A stretch of 64,000 bases of DNA from Pisolithus tinctorius (lineage: Eukaryota > Basidiomycota > Agaricomycetes > Boletales > Pisolithaceae). The notes beneath the pieces are model-generated. The model saw nothing but the letters and a program-made list of their open reading frames with translations. It did no database searches and was not told the origin of the DNA. Numbering within the stretch: the stretch's first letter is position 1; every line of letters begins with the position of its first letter. Location: NCBI GenBank assembly GCA_024663395.1, contig JANFAH010000002.1, forward strand, positions 5,704,001 through 5,768,000. Direction: 5' to 3'. The position numbers were made by a program, and so were the translations under genes. This document shows positions 11,161-22,789 of this stretch, one piece after another.

Positions 11161-12537
11161 CCAAGCTCTAATAGCCTATAAAATGTCTCACCTGAATTTT
11201 CAATACTCTCACTGCTGCTCATAGCCTTTGACCCCTATGTCAACCACCATTCCCCTCACTACAGACACTCTCCCAGGCAATGTTCCAAAGCTTGACATCA
11301 AAGGTGCAAACTGGGTGATTTTCTCCCTTCACTTCCAGACTGCCATCGAAGCCAAGGAGCTGTGGGCTCATTTGATGGCACCTCACCCTGCCCTGCCAGC
11401 ACGACCTCCACTGATGAGGATGGATATGTGACTGTAATCCCCCCCGATGCTGATGAGCTCACCAAATGGCAGAAAAGTGAGAGTATGGTGAAACATTTAC
11501 TCACTCAACAAATTCCAGATTCCACCACTCTGTGGGTATGCAGCCTTGGTAATGTTGCAGGCATGTGGAGTGAAATCATCTGCTAGTACACCGAAAAGGG
11601 AGCTTATGCTCAGACAGACCTTCGAACGAAGTTCCTGGGCATGCAATGCCCCATCAATGGCGATGTCTGCCAATTCTTGGATGATCTGCATATGAAAAGG
11701 GATGAGTTAGCTGCCATCAGTGTACAGATCAAAGAAAAGGATTATCAATTGACTATCATTCAATCCTTACCTAAATACCTTGCCAGCTTCACATCTGGCC
11801 AACTCACAGCTGCTCGTCTGTACAGTCCAACTCAAACCATCGACCCCAATATCCTTATTTCCCTCATTATCAAAGAGTCAGAGCAACAAAACTGCAAAGA
11901 GACGCAGCACTCACATCATAAACACAGGGCTTGTGAAGGCAATGAAGCCTTGGCCATGAACCCTGGGAATTCCTCCAGTTGTGGGCAAGGAAATTGGAGA
12001 GACAGACAATGGGGAGGAAGTTCCACAGGCCCTGCTTGTCAGTGTGGTCCTTGCTGGAACTGTGGATCAAGAGAGCATTTCAAATCTAGATGCCCAAAGC
12101 TTGATAAGTGAGCCAACCATGGTGCGACAGATGACATGAAAAGGGACTCAGCTAACACAGTGATTTTTGACTCTGAGGAGGAAGGAGTGTTCTCTGTCAT
12201 CGCTGTGAGCGACCTCGATGACGATCTTCCCATCCCTGACCTGCTGAGTGTCTCTGACAATGAAGAAGAAGAAAGGATAGACTACATCCCCACTGAGGAA
12301 GACTTGTTCAGCAAAATGGGAGACACTGGAGATGATGGAGATTACCTATCACCTGATCTGATCAATCTTGTGCATGATGGGCCAGTCAGCATGACCACTG
12401 TAGAACTCTATGACTCTGGCTCCATGTGGCACATCTCTCCATACAAGGATTGCTTCCTGTCCCTAACTGACATCCTGCCCAAAATGTTCACAGCCACTAA
12501 CAAACAATCTTTTAATGCAACCACAATCAGCAATTTA

Positions 12538-12754
12538 CAGTGAGGGACAAAAGCATTGCAATGTTTGTGAGGTGTAACTTGTTGCTGATGTAGCTTGGGC
12601 TATTCTAAATGGATAATGATGATACCTATACCATTGGAAAGGGGTGACTCTAAGCTTTTCAGAGCACTAAGGTTCAGTCCAAACAAATCAATACATGCTG
12701 AGATACACCCTATTCTTTCTGAAAAGTGCATTGCAACGCTTTTGTCCCTGACTG
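12538..12754 (+). mobile_element. 217-bp MITE at the left end of the palindrome
   Basis: It is bounded by CAGTGAGGGACAAAAGC at the left and CTTTTGTCCCTGACTG at the right, the inverted Tc1/mariner-like terminus. The mirror copy is at 13,894-14,110. The inner end is not followed by TA, so the original inner target duplication is lost. Confidence 0.75.
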
Positions 12755-14110
12755 GTGAAATCATGAAATGTGACCTTTTGATGGGATTGAGGGCATGGAG
12801 GATGGGAAAAAATGATTACATAATAAACCACATGATCATCCAGATGATTTGTCAGCATGTAAACAATGACAAACATTGGACTTGTACCATTAATCCTCCC
12901 TCTTTTACCACAACTCATGAAATCATCTCCCTAGCTCACATGGTCATTTTCTCAAGGAATTCTTATCAAATACTGGTGGCAACCACAGTGCCATCAGTAT
13001 AACATGCTCTCAGAACCATCAGTCCCTTAAAAAACCTGCTGTCAGTCATTTCCTGGACTGTTTCCCCCCCCATGCCTGATGTGTTCTGGGACTAATCAGT
13101 ACTTGGAAGGCTGAAAATGTTATGGAGGTCAATCAGGCACTTCAGAACATGATGTACAAACCAGTCCCCTCTCAACCAATGCACCCCTGGCACAGGGACA
13201 GTGGTATGGAAGTTAGGGCAAGACAAAATCCTCTTTACCCCTGGGTGTCATCAGAAGGATATGCTACTGAACTGCCATGGAGCAGAATCCTGTGCTTCCA
13301 TCTGGCCCTGAATATTGCCTTGGGTCACATATGACCAAATAATCCTTCCCCAGTCTTCTACAGTTCAGATCAGAGCAAGATCTAGTGAACCCTCTTATGG
13401 TGCTCAGAGCACAAGGAGGTTTTGTCTCACCCCAACTTCCATATCAGTGTTCCTGTGCCAGGGGTGCATTGGTTGAGAGGGGACTGGTTTGTACATCATG
13501 TTCTGAAGTGCCTGATTGACCTCCATAACATTTTCAGCCTTCCAAGTACTGATTAGTCCCAGAACACATCAGGCATGGGGGGGGAAACAGTCCAGGAAAT
13601 GACTGACAGCAGGTTTTTTAAGGGACTGATGGTTCTGAGAGCATGTTATACTGATGGCACTGTGGTTGCCACCAGTATTTGATAAGAATTCCTTGAGAAA
13701 ATGACCATGTGAGCTAGGGAGATGATTTCATGAGTTGTGGTAAAAGAGGGAGGATTAATGGTACAAGTCCAATGTTTGTCATTGTTTACATGCTGACAAA
13801 TCATCTGGATGATCATGTGGTTTATTATGTAATCATTTTTTCCCATCCTCCATGCCCTCAATCCCATCAAAAGGTCACATTTCATGATTTCACCAGTCAG
13901 GGACAAAAGCGTTGCAATGCACTTTTCAGAAAGAATAGGGTGTATCTCAGCATGTATTGATTTGTTTGGACTGAACCTTAGTGCTCTGAAAAGCTTAGAG
14001 TCACCCCTTTCCAATGGTATAGGTATCATCATTATCCATTTAGAATAGCCCAAGCTACATCAGCAACAAGTTACACCTCACAAACATTGCAATGCTTTTG
14101 TCCCTCACTG
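12538..14110. mobile_element. Palindromic Tc1/mariner-type composite element
   Basis: The 1,573-bp insertion is flanked by TA (12,536-12,537 and 14,111-14,112) and bounded by inverted CAGTGAGGGACAAAAGC. Almost all of it is one inverted repeat: arms of about 658 bp (12,538-13,195 and 13,453-14,110) are near identical, with a centre of about 257 bp in which the symmetry is degraded. Each arm begins with a 217-bp MITE whose inner end is again the terminal repeat (CAGTCAGGGACAAAAGC). The 135-residue frames at 12,595-13,002 (+) and 13,646-14,053 (-) are identical because the arms are, not because they are shown to be genes. No transposase is present. Confidence 0.85.
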
Positions 14111-16417
14111 TAATTATTGAGGTTCCAAACAGATGTGATGTAACCAAGCTAAGACTCACCAAAGTCTTATATTCTCCTGCAGTGGGTTACACCCTGGTGT
14201 CTGTCAGACATCTTGATCAGTTAGGATATTCCATTACTTTTGCTGACGGAACCTGTACCATCTGCAGTCCTGACGACGACATTATCAGGTGCATACCAAA
14301 GACCCAAGCAGGTCTCTACCAAGTCATCCACAATGGCATGCATGACAGAACAAGTGCAGTGGTTGAGACTGTCACTGTCATGGAACTCCATTGCAGGATG
14401 GGACATATTTCACCTACTGTCACTCATCGCCTGGCTGAGAATGGGCTCATGTCAGGTTTAAAATTCGACCTGTCAAAGGATGAACCTACTTTCTGCAAAG
14501 CCTGTGTCTATGCAAAGGCCACTAGAAAACCCATCACCAAGGAGCACACTGGTGAATGCACCATGGAGTTCACTGCTGAGGTCCACACTGACATATGGGG
14601 ACCAGCTCCTGTTGAGACACTCAGAGGAAGGCATTACTACATTACCTTTACAGACAATAAGACTCACCTCACATACATCCACCTCCTTTGCCAGAAAAGC
14701 GAAGCCTTCACGGCTTACAAGGACTTCGAGGCCTGGTGTCGCACCCAACACAACACTGTCATCAAAGTCTTGCACTCTGACTGCAGAGGTGAATATCTGG
14801 GAAAAGAATTTGTCATGCACCTCAAGGAAAGCAGCACAAAGCAAAAACTTACTGTTCATGACACCCTACAACACAATGGCATTGCTGAACACCTCAATTG
14901 TACCTTGCTGGAAATGGTCAGAGCCATGCTGCATGAGAGTGGCTTACCATGTGCCCTATGGGGCAAGGCTGTTTGTCATGCTGTCTGGTTGAAAAATCAG
15001 ACACCCATGAAAGCATGCGAGGGTGGAACCCCTCTTGAAGCCACTACAGGACAGAAACCTGACCTTAGTCAGCTACACACATGGGGCTCGTGCATATGGG
15101 TGCATACTGAGGGAGGAACCAAACTGGGAGGGCATGTTGTTGAGGGTCGTTGGGTTGGAATCGATGATAACAGCCCCAATGGCTGCTGAGTGTACTGGCC
15201 TGAAAAGAAGTCAGTTACAATTGAAAGAAACATGTATTGGGACCCCTCCTCTGCTGAGTCATTACCTTGTGAGGGGGAGGAAGAAGAAGGGTACTTACCA
15301 AACACGATGCTAACACCTCCAGCTCCTGTTGCAGTGACCAACATGGCCCCATCACTCTCACCTGTCGCTCCAGACCACCCCATACCCCCATCTCTTCCAG
15401 CCGACCCACCCACTGCAAAGCACATTCAAAAGCCTAGTCAATGACTTGCTGATATCCTCACCAGTAAAGCCAGTACTAACAGTCATGGTATACCAAATAT
15501 ACCAAAAGGAGTCTAGCTCCCCACTACAGTTGAAGATGAAGCCGATCCCACCAGGCTTGAGGGGGAGGACAGAGCTGCAGCCTTGCTCACATCCATCATA
15601 GACAATCCTGATGACGCCCTTTGCAATATCAACCTTGCTATGGCCATGAACAAAGTCACTGCCAAGTCCAAAGCCCTTGAGCCTACCTCACTGGCTGAGG
15701 CTCGTCATCAGCCAGATTGGCTGCAGTGGGAAGCTGGCATAAGAGAAGAATTAGCAATGTTACACATGGCAGGTACTTGGGAACTTGTTGACACACCTCA
15801 TGGTGCCAACATAGTTGGATCCAAATGGGTGTTCCATGTGAAGAAAGACACTGCTGGAAATGTAGTATGGTACAAAGCCCAACTCGTTGCTCAAGGCTTC
15901 TCTCAAGTCAAAGGCATTGATTATTTCGATACCTTTGCCCCAGTAGCAACACTTGCATCCATTTGAACTGTCCTTGCCATGGCAGTGCAATCAAACCTAG
16001 AACTCCATCAGATCAATATCAAAGGTACATACTTGAATGGCACACTCACTGATGACAAAGTTATCTACATGCAGCAGCCCCCAGGCTTTGAATCCACTGA
16101 CCACCCCAATAAAGTCTGTTGCCTCCGAAAGACATTGTATGGTTTGAAGCAGAGCAGCCATCACTGGTACCAAAGACTAGTGGAGATCCTCATCGATGAG
16201 CTGGGCCTTACCCAGTGCTCAGTCAACCAGGCCATCTATTTCAGATGACGCACCACCGGTGAGCTTGTCATTGTTGTCGTCCATGTTGACGATTGTACCA
16301 TCACTTCAACATCCCTAAAAGAGATAGAGGACCTTAAGCGCAACATCAGGAAATATGTTGAGATTACTGACCTTGGGGAACTTCACTGGCTGCTTGGCAT
16401 TGAAGTGACCTATTCCA

Positions 16418-16710
16418 TCTACTTTCCAGAGTCTGGTCCAGGCTCAGGGGGATCCAGGGGGAAAAAAATTCAGAGGCTTCCAGGGACCCCCTGGGAACTG
16501 GGGAAAGGAGGTCACATGATGTGATGTCATCAGACTGGTCATGTGATCAGTGATGACTCTAGAGAGACCCCATTTTTGACTACCCAACTAGTTGTAGTGT
16601 AGTGACTGCATCTTTTGACTGCCAACTACATAAGCATAATGTGACTGGTAAAGGAAGTAGCGACAATCAGGAAACCATGTACTTTCCAGAGTCTGCCCCA
16701 GGCTCTGGGT
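16418..16710 (+). repeat. Direct repeat flanking ~256 bp at the Copia breakpoint
   Basis: The segment TACTTTCCAGAGTCTG followed by CCAGGCTC occurs at about 16,422 and again at about 16,679. The first copy marks where the Copia reading frame stops. This looks like the edge of an unidentified inserted repeat rather than part of Copia. Confidence 0.45.
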
Positions 16711-17242
16711 ATTGCATTAGGATCATGACGACCTGGAGGTGCTCAAGCTGATGGAGGGAAAGTTGAAGAGGGGTGATAGACGACCTGCCTGGCCAAGGAT
16801 TCCCCCTCTGGATGAAGTGGAACAATTTCCCATTGGCAGCAGACTGACATGGGCCAAATTGACAAGGACCATCCAACTGCAGCCTTGGTTGATCATGCAG
16901 GACTGGAAGTGGTTGGCCCAACTGTCCAGTCTGGGGCCAGTGGTAGGGAAACTTTTCGTTCTGTTTACCTGTCAGCTTTGGATCCAGTTGGATGCAACTT
17001 GGCTGACAGGTCCAGAGGGAAAACAAGAGCCAATGTCTTTGGAAGATGCCATTCAGAGTTGAACTCTGAACCAGACCTTCAGGACAATACGTGCCTGCGA
17101 ATTCAAGGCCTGCAATGCAGAAATAGCAGGGAGTGGAGGGGCTGGTTGCCGACAGTCAAGCTTTGCAGAGAGGGTCAACCTGTTTTTCCCAGGACCCACA
17201 GCAGGACAACCTTCATGGAGGTCACCATGGAATGTCTTCTGG

Positions 17243-17692
17243 ATGAAGCCTGGGTATATTTGGGAGTATCACCAGGTGATGAAGAACAGGACACCCCTGG
17301 AGGAGTTTGAGGTGCTGGACCACCTTGGCAGGATATTTTCTGTCCTTCAGACATTACCTGATGCCACCAAAGGGAGTGAAAAGAGTCCTGGGAAGACATG
17401 GCAGGTGGAGGGTGAGAAGGTGGTTCTGGTGACAAATCCCAAGTTCTACAAGATTGAGGGGATCTCCACCGAGAAGGAACAGCAACAGGCCAGGAGACAA
17501 GCATCTCGAGTGGTAAAGCCCAGGAATGCACTGCAGATGGAGCTCCTGGAGCATGCAGGATATGACGAACTGCTGGCTAGCAAGGCCCTCATCTTAGAAA
17601 GGCAGAGGCTGAAAGAGGCACAGACTAAGAAGTCATCAAAGGCAAAGAATGCTCAAAAGCCTCCAGCAAGAAGAGGCAAGGCCACCTCATAG
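17243..17692 (+). CDS. Unidentified basic protein, possible transposon gene fragment
   Basis: This 149-residue frame has balanced composition, a predicted helical, charged stretch (STEKEQQQARRQASRVV) and a Lys/Ala-rich basic tail ending KNAQKPPARRGKATS. I do not recognise a family. Related-looking but shifted frames lie upstream (16,739-17,310), so it may be the 3' exon of a longer broken gene. It sits between the Copia breakpoint and a tandem repeat, in transposon-rich DNA. Confidence 0.35.
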   Translation: MKPGYIWEYHQVMKNRTPLEEFEVLDHLGRIFSVLQTLPDATKGSEKSPGKTWQVEGEKVVLVTNPKFYKIEGISTEKEQQQARRQASRVVKPRNALQMELLEHAGYDELLASKALILERQRLKEAQTKKSSKAKNAQKPPARRGKATS

Positions 17693-17877
17693 AGGGAAGC
17701 AGTGGGATGGGGAGGGGGAAGGCAAGGATATGGGTACAGAGGGAGAAAGTGATGAATGCAATGTTGATATAGATTGTGGTTCCCATTCCTGTGGAACTGA
17801 ATCCCAGTGTTGCCTAGTGTAGTCTGATCTGGTAGCAACATGTTTGGCATCTTGGGATGATACCTGGCCCAAATGTG

Positions 17878-18460
17878 AACCCCCCTCTTCAGCTTTGCTC
17901 CATCAAAACAATTCCAGATCAATCCAGCTGTCCATACCATGTCTGTGCCACTTGAATGACATGGCAGGACCATTTGGATCACACCAGAAAGGACCCTATG
18001 TGTCATTCCCCTCCTCTTATCCTGTAAAGTTTAGGAAGCATGAAAGCTTGTCAGGAATGGTTGTCCTGGAGGGCCTGAATGTCACAACAGATGATGAGAA
18101 TGGTTGCAGCATTCCTAGGTGTCAGAATATCCATGTAAGATATGTTACCCCCCCCCTCCCCATGTTCACTCCATCAAAACAATTTCAGAGATCGGTCTGG
18201 CTGTCTGAATCATGTCTACCCCATCTGTATGACATTACAAGACCATCAGAATTGCATTAAAAAGGTCCCCATATTTGTTTCATTGACATACCCGATCCCC
18301 TCCTCATACCCCAGGGATGGCAATCCAGTAACATCAGGAGGGGGTGCCAGCTTGCCAGGGATGGATGTCCTGGGTGTTATCAATGCCACTGAAGACAATG
18401 GGAATGATTTCCAGCTTCCCAGAAGTATTTCCAAAGAGATACCACTTTGTGGTCTGACCA
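17878..18460 (+). repeat. Diverged ~270-bp tandem repeat
   Basis: The word CTCCATCAAAACAATT starts at 17,899 and again at 18,169, a period of 270 bp, and flanking sequence (poly-C before it; GGATGTCCTGG/GGTTGTCCTGG after it) follows the same register. A third, weaker unit may start near 18,464. Confidence 0.6.
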
Positions 18461-18540
18461 TCCTTCTACCCCCTGTAGATTTTTTTTCTGACCACCGATT
18501 TCATTCAAATTTCACCTGGGACATCCCAATGGACATATCT

Positions 18541-18613
18541 ATCAACTCCCAGCATTATTTCCCCCAAATTATGGTCAGGAGTTTGTAATTATAATTCCCC
18601 CAGGGGCTGTATA
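18541..18613 (+). repeat. 73-bp dispersed repeat, copy 1
   Basis: It matches 29,324-29,396 at 71 of 73 positions in the same orientation. It includes AACTCC..GGAGTT as an internal inverted repeat, GTAATTATAATTC and the mini-hairpin CCCCCAGGGG, followed by CTGTATA. The two copies bracket the block with cassette 1 and the Helitron. Confidence 0.8.
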
Positions 18614-18947
18614 GAAGTTCATTCCAGACACCATCAACCACATTTAACATATTTGTTTGTTGATGTGCTTGATTTAATATTATTAAAATACTAGAGGATA
18701 GGGCCATTGGGGATGGCAGGCACCTTGTTTATGGACACATCATAGAATCCCATAATTTACAGCAAGCAATATGAATATTTGTACCACTTGCACTTTTCCA
18801 ACCTGTATCGACTCCTTCCACCCGGTAGAACCCAACAAATCATTGCCAACCTAAACACTAAACCTCCTCACTTCCGATGAACCACCAATCGGAGAGAAGC
18901 TCCCTTCAGATTATGAGTGCACGCACAGGCACATGAACATAATGAAC

Positions 18948-19998
18948 TCACATGTCGTTGTTGAACACCATTGAATAGCTATCGAGAAACACAGGATATG
19001 CACCACATATGTACCCACCCAGTAACCATATGACGTTGATGACGCCTAGGCATTTGAGGACGTCAGTGGGCTTAATGAGATCATGACAGAGATCTGAAAT
19101 TTGAACCCATAGACAGCCGCTGTCAGTTAAAGTGCGAGGTATAGACCTGCAACTGTAAGGTAAATGATGAAACTCCTCGCATTCAACAAACTCGAATCCC
19201 CATGAGGTGTATTTCTGCAGGGCTTCCATCATTTTGAAGCTGATCCACCCATGATAAATGGGGTGTGGGTTGATCAGTGCACAGTGATTGAACGTGAGGT
19301 TGGGATATGCGCAAAAGATCGTGTCAGCACTGATGAAATTCATCACAGCTGTGCTGTGGAATTGAAACAGCGGGGAGAGAGCTGTAGATGTCTTGGAGAC
19401 AATTACATCAATGTAATGAGTCCCATTGGAAAACGTGAGGATACTGCGAATGGTGGACATGTTGTAAGAACTGGCATCGACACGAGTCTCGCGGATGACG
19501 TTGTAACCTGCAAGAAGGCACTCAGAGAATGTTAATGCATGATGGAAATGAGAAAGACATGCCTTCGCATTCTAGCTTCATGGACAAGTAACAAATCTGA
19601 CACAAGGGCACATAAATATCGAGGTCCGAGGGTGTCCAAGCACAACTGTTGGCAGGCAAGACCATGTGAAGGGCTAAGGATCCAGAGATGACGGCATCGC
19701 AGGCATGCAGGATACCTAGCAGCATGGCAGAGCTGGAGAAAAACCCAGCCATCCTCATCCTGAGGCAGTAACCGAGGTAACAGTAAGCAAGGATTGCGGC
19801 AGTACCTGAAGATCTTGCAAATTTCGCAATATCATGAATGTTACAGTAACCCAGGATGTGGTGACGCAGTTCTGGCAGTAAACGAAACATACCAGCAAGA
19901 AGGTAGCAAGGTATGTTGTTGCCCCAACATCGTCCTTTATAGGACCACATGGATAAGGGGCACAGGGGGTGGCATGGGAAGTTAGAAATTGAAACCAC
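18948..19998 (-). pseudogene. Cassette 1 gene 3: F-box-like/nucleotidyltransferase-like protein
   Basis: Two minus frames (19,998-19,522 and 19,460-18,948) together align end to end with 50,973-50,040. Shared blocks include LPELRHHILGYCNIHDIAKF (helical, F-box-like), CDAVISGSLALHMVLP, PSDLDIYVP, DVIVSKTSTALSPLFQFHST and CAYPNLTFNHCALIN. The GS..DLDIY pattern resembles the nucleotidyltransferase fold; such proteins are widespread and unnamed in Agaricomycetes. The join near 19,470-19,600 needs an intron or a frameshift; an acceptor (TTGCAG before GTTACAAC) is visible but the donor is unclear, so the gene may be intact or broken. Function is unknown. Confidence 0.6.
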
Positions 19999-20327
19999 CA
20001 GGTATAGGGAGGGAGGTCATACATACAGCAATTGGTGATAGCTGACACCGTGCGCAGCATACCGACGACAGAGCAAAGAGTGCAAGACAAGGAGCATGGC
20101 TGCACAGCCACAGCAAGGCAGTCGATATCCTATTCATTCTTGTATTTCCTACATACGCATTGCTAGAGCTCATCGGTCCCCGGTTATGAATGTATACAAC
20201 GGATTTCATACAGTTTTTTGTTAAACACTGAACATGCATATTATTTTAGTGGAGGCGCTATACACCATGTATCATAAATCAGCTGTCCACCAACGCAGTT
20301 AATTGGACATCAGTCAGGATTGATCTG

Positions 20328-20882
20328 TCACTGCGGAAGCGCATCCCGTGGTTGGAAAATGTCTAGCCAAGCTGTCATATAGTTAGCACGCTGCGCAGAA
20401 GAGAAGATGCTAGAAATGAACACGAGGAGCACATTCATAATGTCCTGGAGATCATCCTCTGCATGAATGTGCAACGGACGTTGATGACCAGGGAGCACCC
20501 TGACAAAAACATATGCCGCAGTTTCTCAACGGGTCTGGTGATGCTCCAGGTCAAAGAAGATGATGTATAGCCTGTGGTGGACCTGCACTTGCGCCAAGGT
20601 GATAGAGGCGTCAGGTGAAAAGAGGTATTGAGTACCACTAATGGTCATCATGCCATTGTTGTCGACATGGACGCTCAGTGTGCGTGGCCCAGAGGTTCTG
20701 CTGAAAAGAAAACCCCAGACAGTGTAAAGAGTTCCATCGTTTGTGCTGATGTTTGAGTGCTCTTCGTTATTCATCATCTGAAGAAAGCAAAAATCATGAG
20801 AGACGTCTTCGACGATATACATGACACCTACATGTAGCTCAAGAAATTTGAGAATGCCGGTGAGAAATGCAAAGTAGGCCAA
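20328..20882 (-). pseudogene. Cassette 1 gene 2: conserved unknown protein with one TGA
   Basis: This is a single minus-strand frame of about 184 residues with one internal TGA at 20,526-20,528, again where CGA (Arg) fits. Its second half aligns with 51,653-51,288: YLFSPDASITLAQV and RLYIIFFDLEHHQTR against YLFPNVSFPYQSDV and HFRIIFDRYRHQH, then AAYVFVRVL against ASYLFVCLS, and DDLQDIM against NDMDTIL. No family is recognised. It lies between genes 1 and 3 of the cassette, all on minus. Confidence 0.5.
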
Positions 20883-21453
20883 TAAATACCTTACAGCAAG
20901 GGGCCCCCCTTATGATTGGGGCATGACAATGGCTTGGTAACCAAGGGGGAAGGCACCCTATCATCAGTAACCTGCTGCCTGCAGAGGTAAGGGTACTTAC
21001 AACGTTCAACGAGAAAGGAGCCCCAGCAGGGGGAAAGTGGCATTCCTCGTGGAAACTGCCAAGCCGCAGTACCCCTTTCGATGGAGGTACATTAGTGAGT
21101 TCATCTGCAAAAGGGGTCACACCCCATGATTAGCTGGTTGCTGATGTGAGACCTGCCAGATGGGACCTCCTTCAATGCATAACCCCCTGCCACAGGCATG
21201 ACACTCCTTTGTCCTGCATAGATTACAATATGGCATGTGAAAGCTTTACAGCGTTTGACCATTTGGTACATGATTTTGCAACCTTTCACATACATAGGGA
21301 CATGCACATAATCCATTACTACCCATGAGTTTTAACACACTGATGACACCTTTAGGGGAGAACCAAGAAACAGCGACAGACAGTGACTGTGACAGACACC
21401 TATGCATCATTAAGTCTGAAAGATGTATAAGCCATTGACAGTAAAAGCGATTG

Positions 21454-22612
21454 TCATGTTATGCATACCTGGCATAATTTCTTCATGGTTGGCATGTGGG
21501 AGAAAGATGGACCGCCACCATACAGAGATCTTTTCAGAGGGTTCATAGGTGGGGGGGGGGGGGGTTCACATAGCACCACCATCTCACGCAGTACACCGCT
21601 GAACACAGACTTCTTATCCTGTTTGAAATAGTAGTGTATTAGGGCGAAGTGCACAATGACCACTGCACTGCAAAGCTTTCGTAGGTAGTCTGTCGGTGCG
21701 ATGGCTGCGTGATTTTGATCGAACGCTGGCAGAGGACAAACCATGTGTGTCGTCGCTGCACGTTCCAATGCCATCCTAGTTTGCTCTTGCATGGGCCAAT
21801 CTGCTGTTCGAGCCTCTGTCTCATGTCAGTTGAATCCAAGGCTGGTGATGTAGAAGTACGTACCGTCGAGACTAGCTGTGTCTGGATCCAAATCCTCAGC
21901 TTTCTTCATGAACAAGGAGTGGCTGACCCGGATAGAGGTGACACTGTTGGCCTCACGGATGCAAGAAACCAGCATTGTCCCCTTCTTGGATGGGATGAGT
22001 TTTTCCAGAGCCCTGACGTTTCTGACTATCGCAGGGAAATCTGCGCAGGCTGTCTTAAAGGCAGTGTCTTTCTGAACAGCAATAAGTTGACAGCTAAGTT
22101 TGGTCTCCGAAAACTCTCACTTGAAAGCCCCCGAGGGCATGTATGCCCCCTCGGGGCCCATGAAAAAGTTTTGACGATCGACCTGAAAGATCCCACTGAT
22201 GAGCAGTTCCGTGGTTTCATCGCCACTGTCTTTCATGACTGCGATGTCGCCAGAAAAGCCACCTTGGAAGAATTCTGCATGGGAGGCGAGTTGCACTGTG
22301 GTGCCATAGAACGCGAGGGTGTTGGTCTTCAACAAGCTTATGAGCTCATCAATCTCATTGCAGTCGTCATGAGCAGTTTCCTCGGATGTGGAGGAAGACG
22401 TGGTAGGTACCGTCGCCACCATCAAAATCATGGCAGGCCTGCCCTCGACAGAGCACAATTGGTTGTTGGCCGGTGATTGAACCTCAGCATTCTCCACCTC
22501 TGTAGCATGACCGTCAGTTGGCCGTGTCACCAATGACCCACAAAGTAGATGAAAGGACTAACCAGTAGTAGGCAATGACGTCCTCAGTTTCTCCTTAGCA
22601 GTGCGTGGTGCC
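21454..22612 (-). pseudogene. Cassette 1 gene 1: unknown protein starting MAPRTAKEK
   Basis: On minus, a short exon from ATG 22,612 (MAPRTAKEKLRTSLPTT) splices through a 63-nt intron (GTTAGT..CTACAG) into a long frame ending near 22,117. Further pieces follow in other frames (22,080-21,870, then 21,839-21,454), linked by a probable intron beginning GTACGT near 21,864. The segment after 22,117 does not join cleanly in phase, so at least one indel or a missed intron is likely. The tail carries LPAFDQNHAAIAPTDYLRKL and a Pro-rich run. No family is recognised. A weak match to 53,031-52,191 (both start MAP[R/K] and share an ELLISGIFQ-like strand) suggests the counterpart in cassette 2. Confidence 0.4.
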
Positions 22613-22789
22613 ATGGTGGTTCAAGCAGAAGGGTTGGAATGGGGTCCCCTAACGTGCTTGCCATTTTATACTGGGCTGGGCTGAAAAGGGGACAGAATAG
22701 GAGGGATCTGCGGTGTGAATATGGCCACATGTCAAAGTCACGGAAAACACGCTCCAGCATACCTCATCAAGTGCGAACCATGGGAGATA

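Larger units (their letters stand above)
11228..16425 (+). pseudogene. Ty1/Copia gag-pol polyprotein, truncated and interrupted
   Basis: Domains run in Copia order. Gag ends in a CCHC knuckle (CWNCGSREHFKSRCP, near 12,055); then come an aspartic protease (YDSGSMWHISP), GAG-pre-integrase (LHCRMGH..CKACVYAK), integrase (DIWGP, LHSDCRGEY, HNGIAEH) and reverse transcriptase (WVFHVKKD, DTFAPVA, YLNGTL, HVDD). RNase H and the 3' LTR are lost at about 16,425. A 1,573-bp palindrome splits the frame between protease and integrase (12,538-14,110), and removing it with one TA rejoins the frame. Near the 5' end the gag frame changes once, around 11,360-11,430. Stops: TGA at 12,109, 15,187, 15,442, 15,964 and 16,246; TAG at 11,584 and 15,514. 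Confidence 0.9.

Noticed and set aside
12595..14053. Two identical 135-residue open frames on opposite strands as a duplicated gene pair
   Set aside because: They are mirror images produced by the palindrome, overlap the MITE terminal repeat and have no recognisable domain.
21551..21562. Poly-G run as a regulatory or phase-variable tract
   Set aside because: It lies in a broken gene as a proline-codon run on minus; no evidence of switching.
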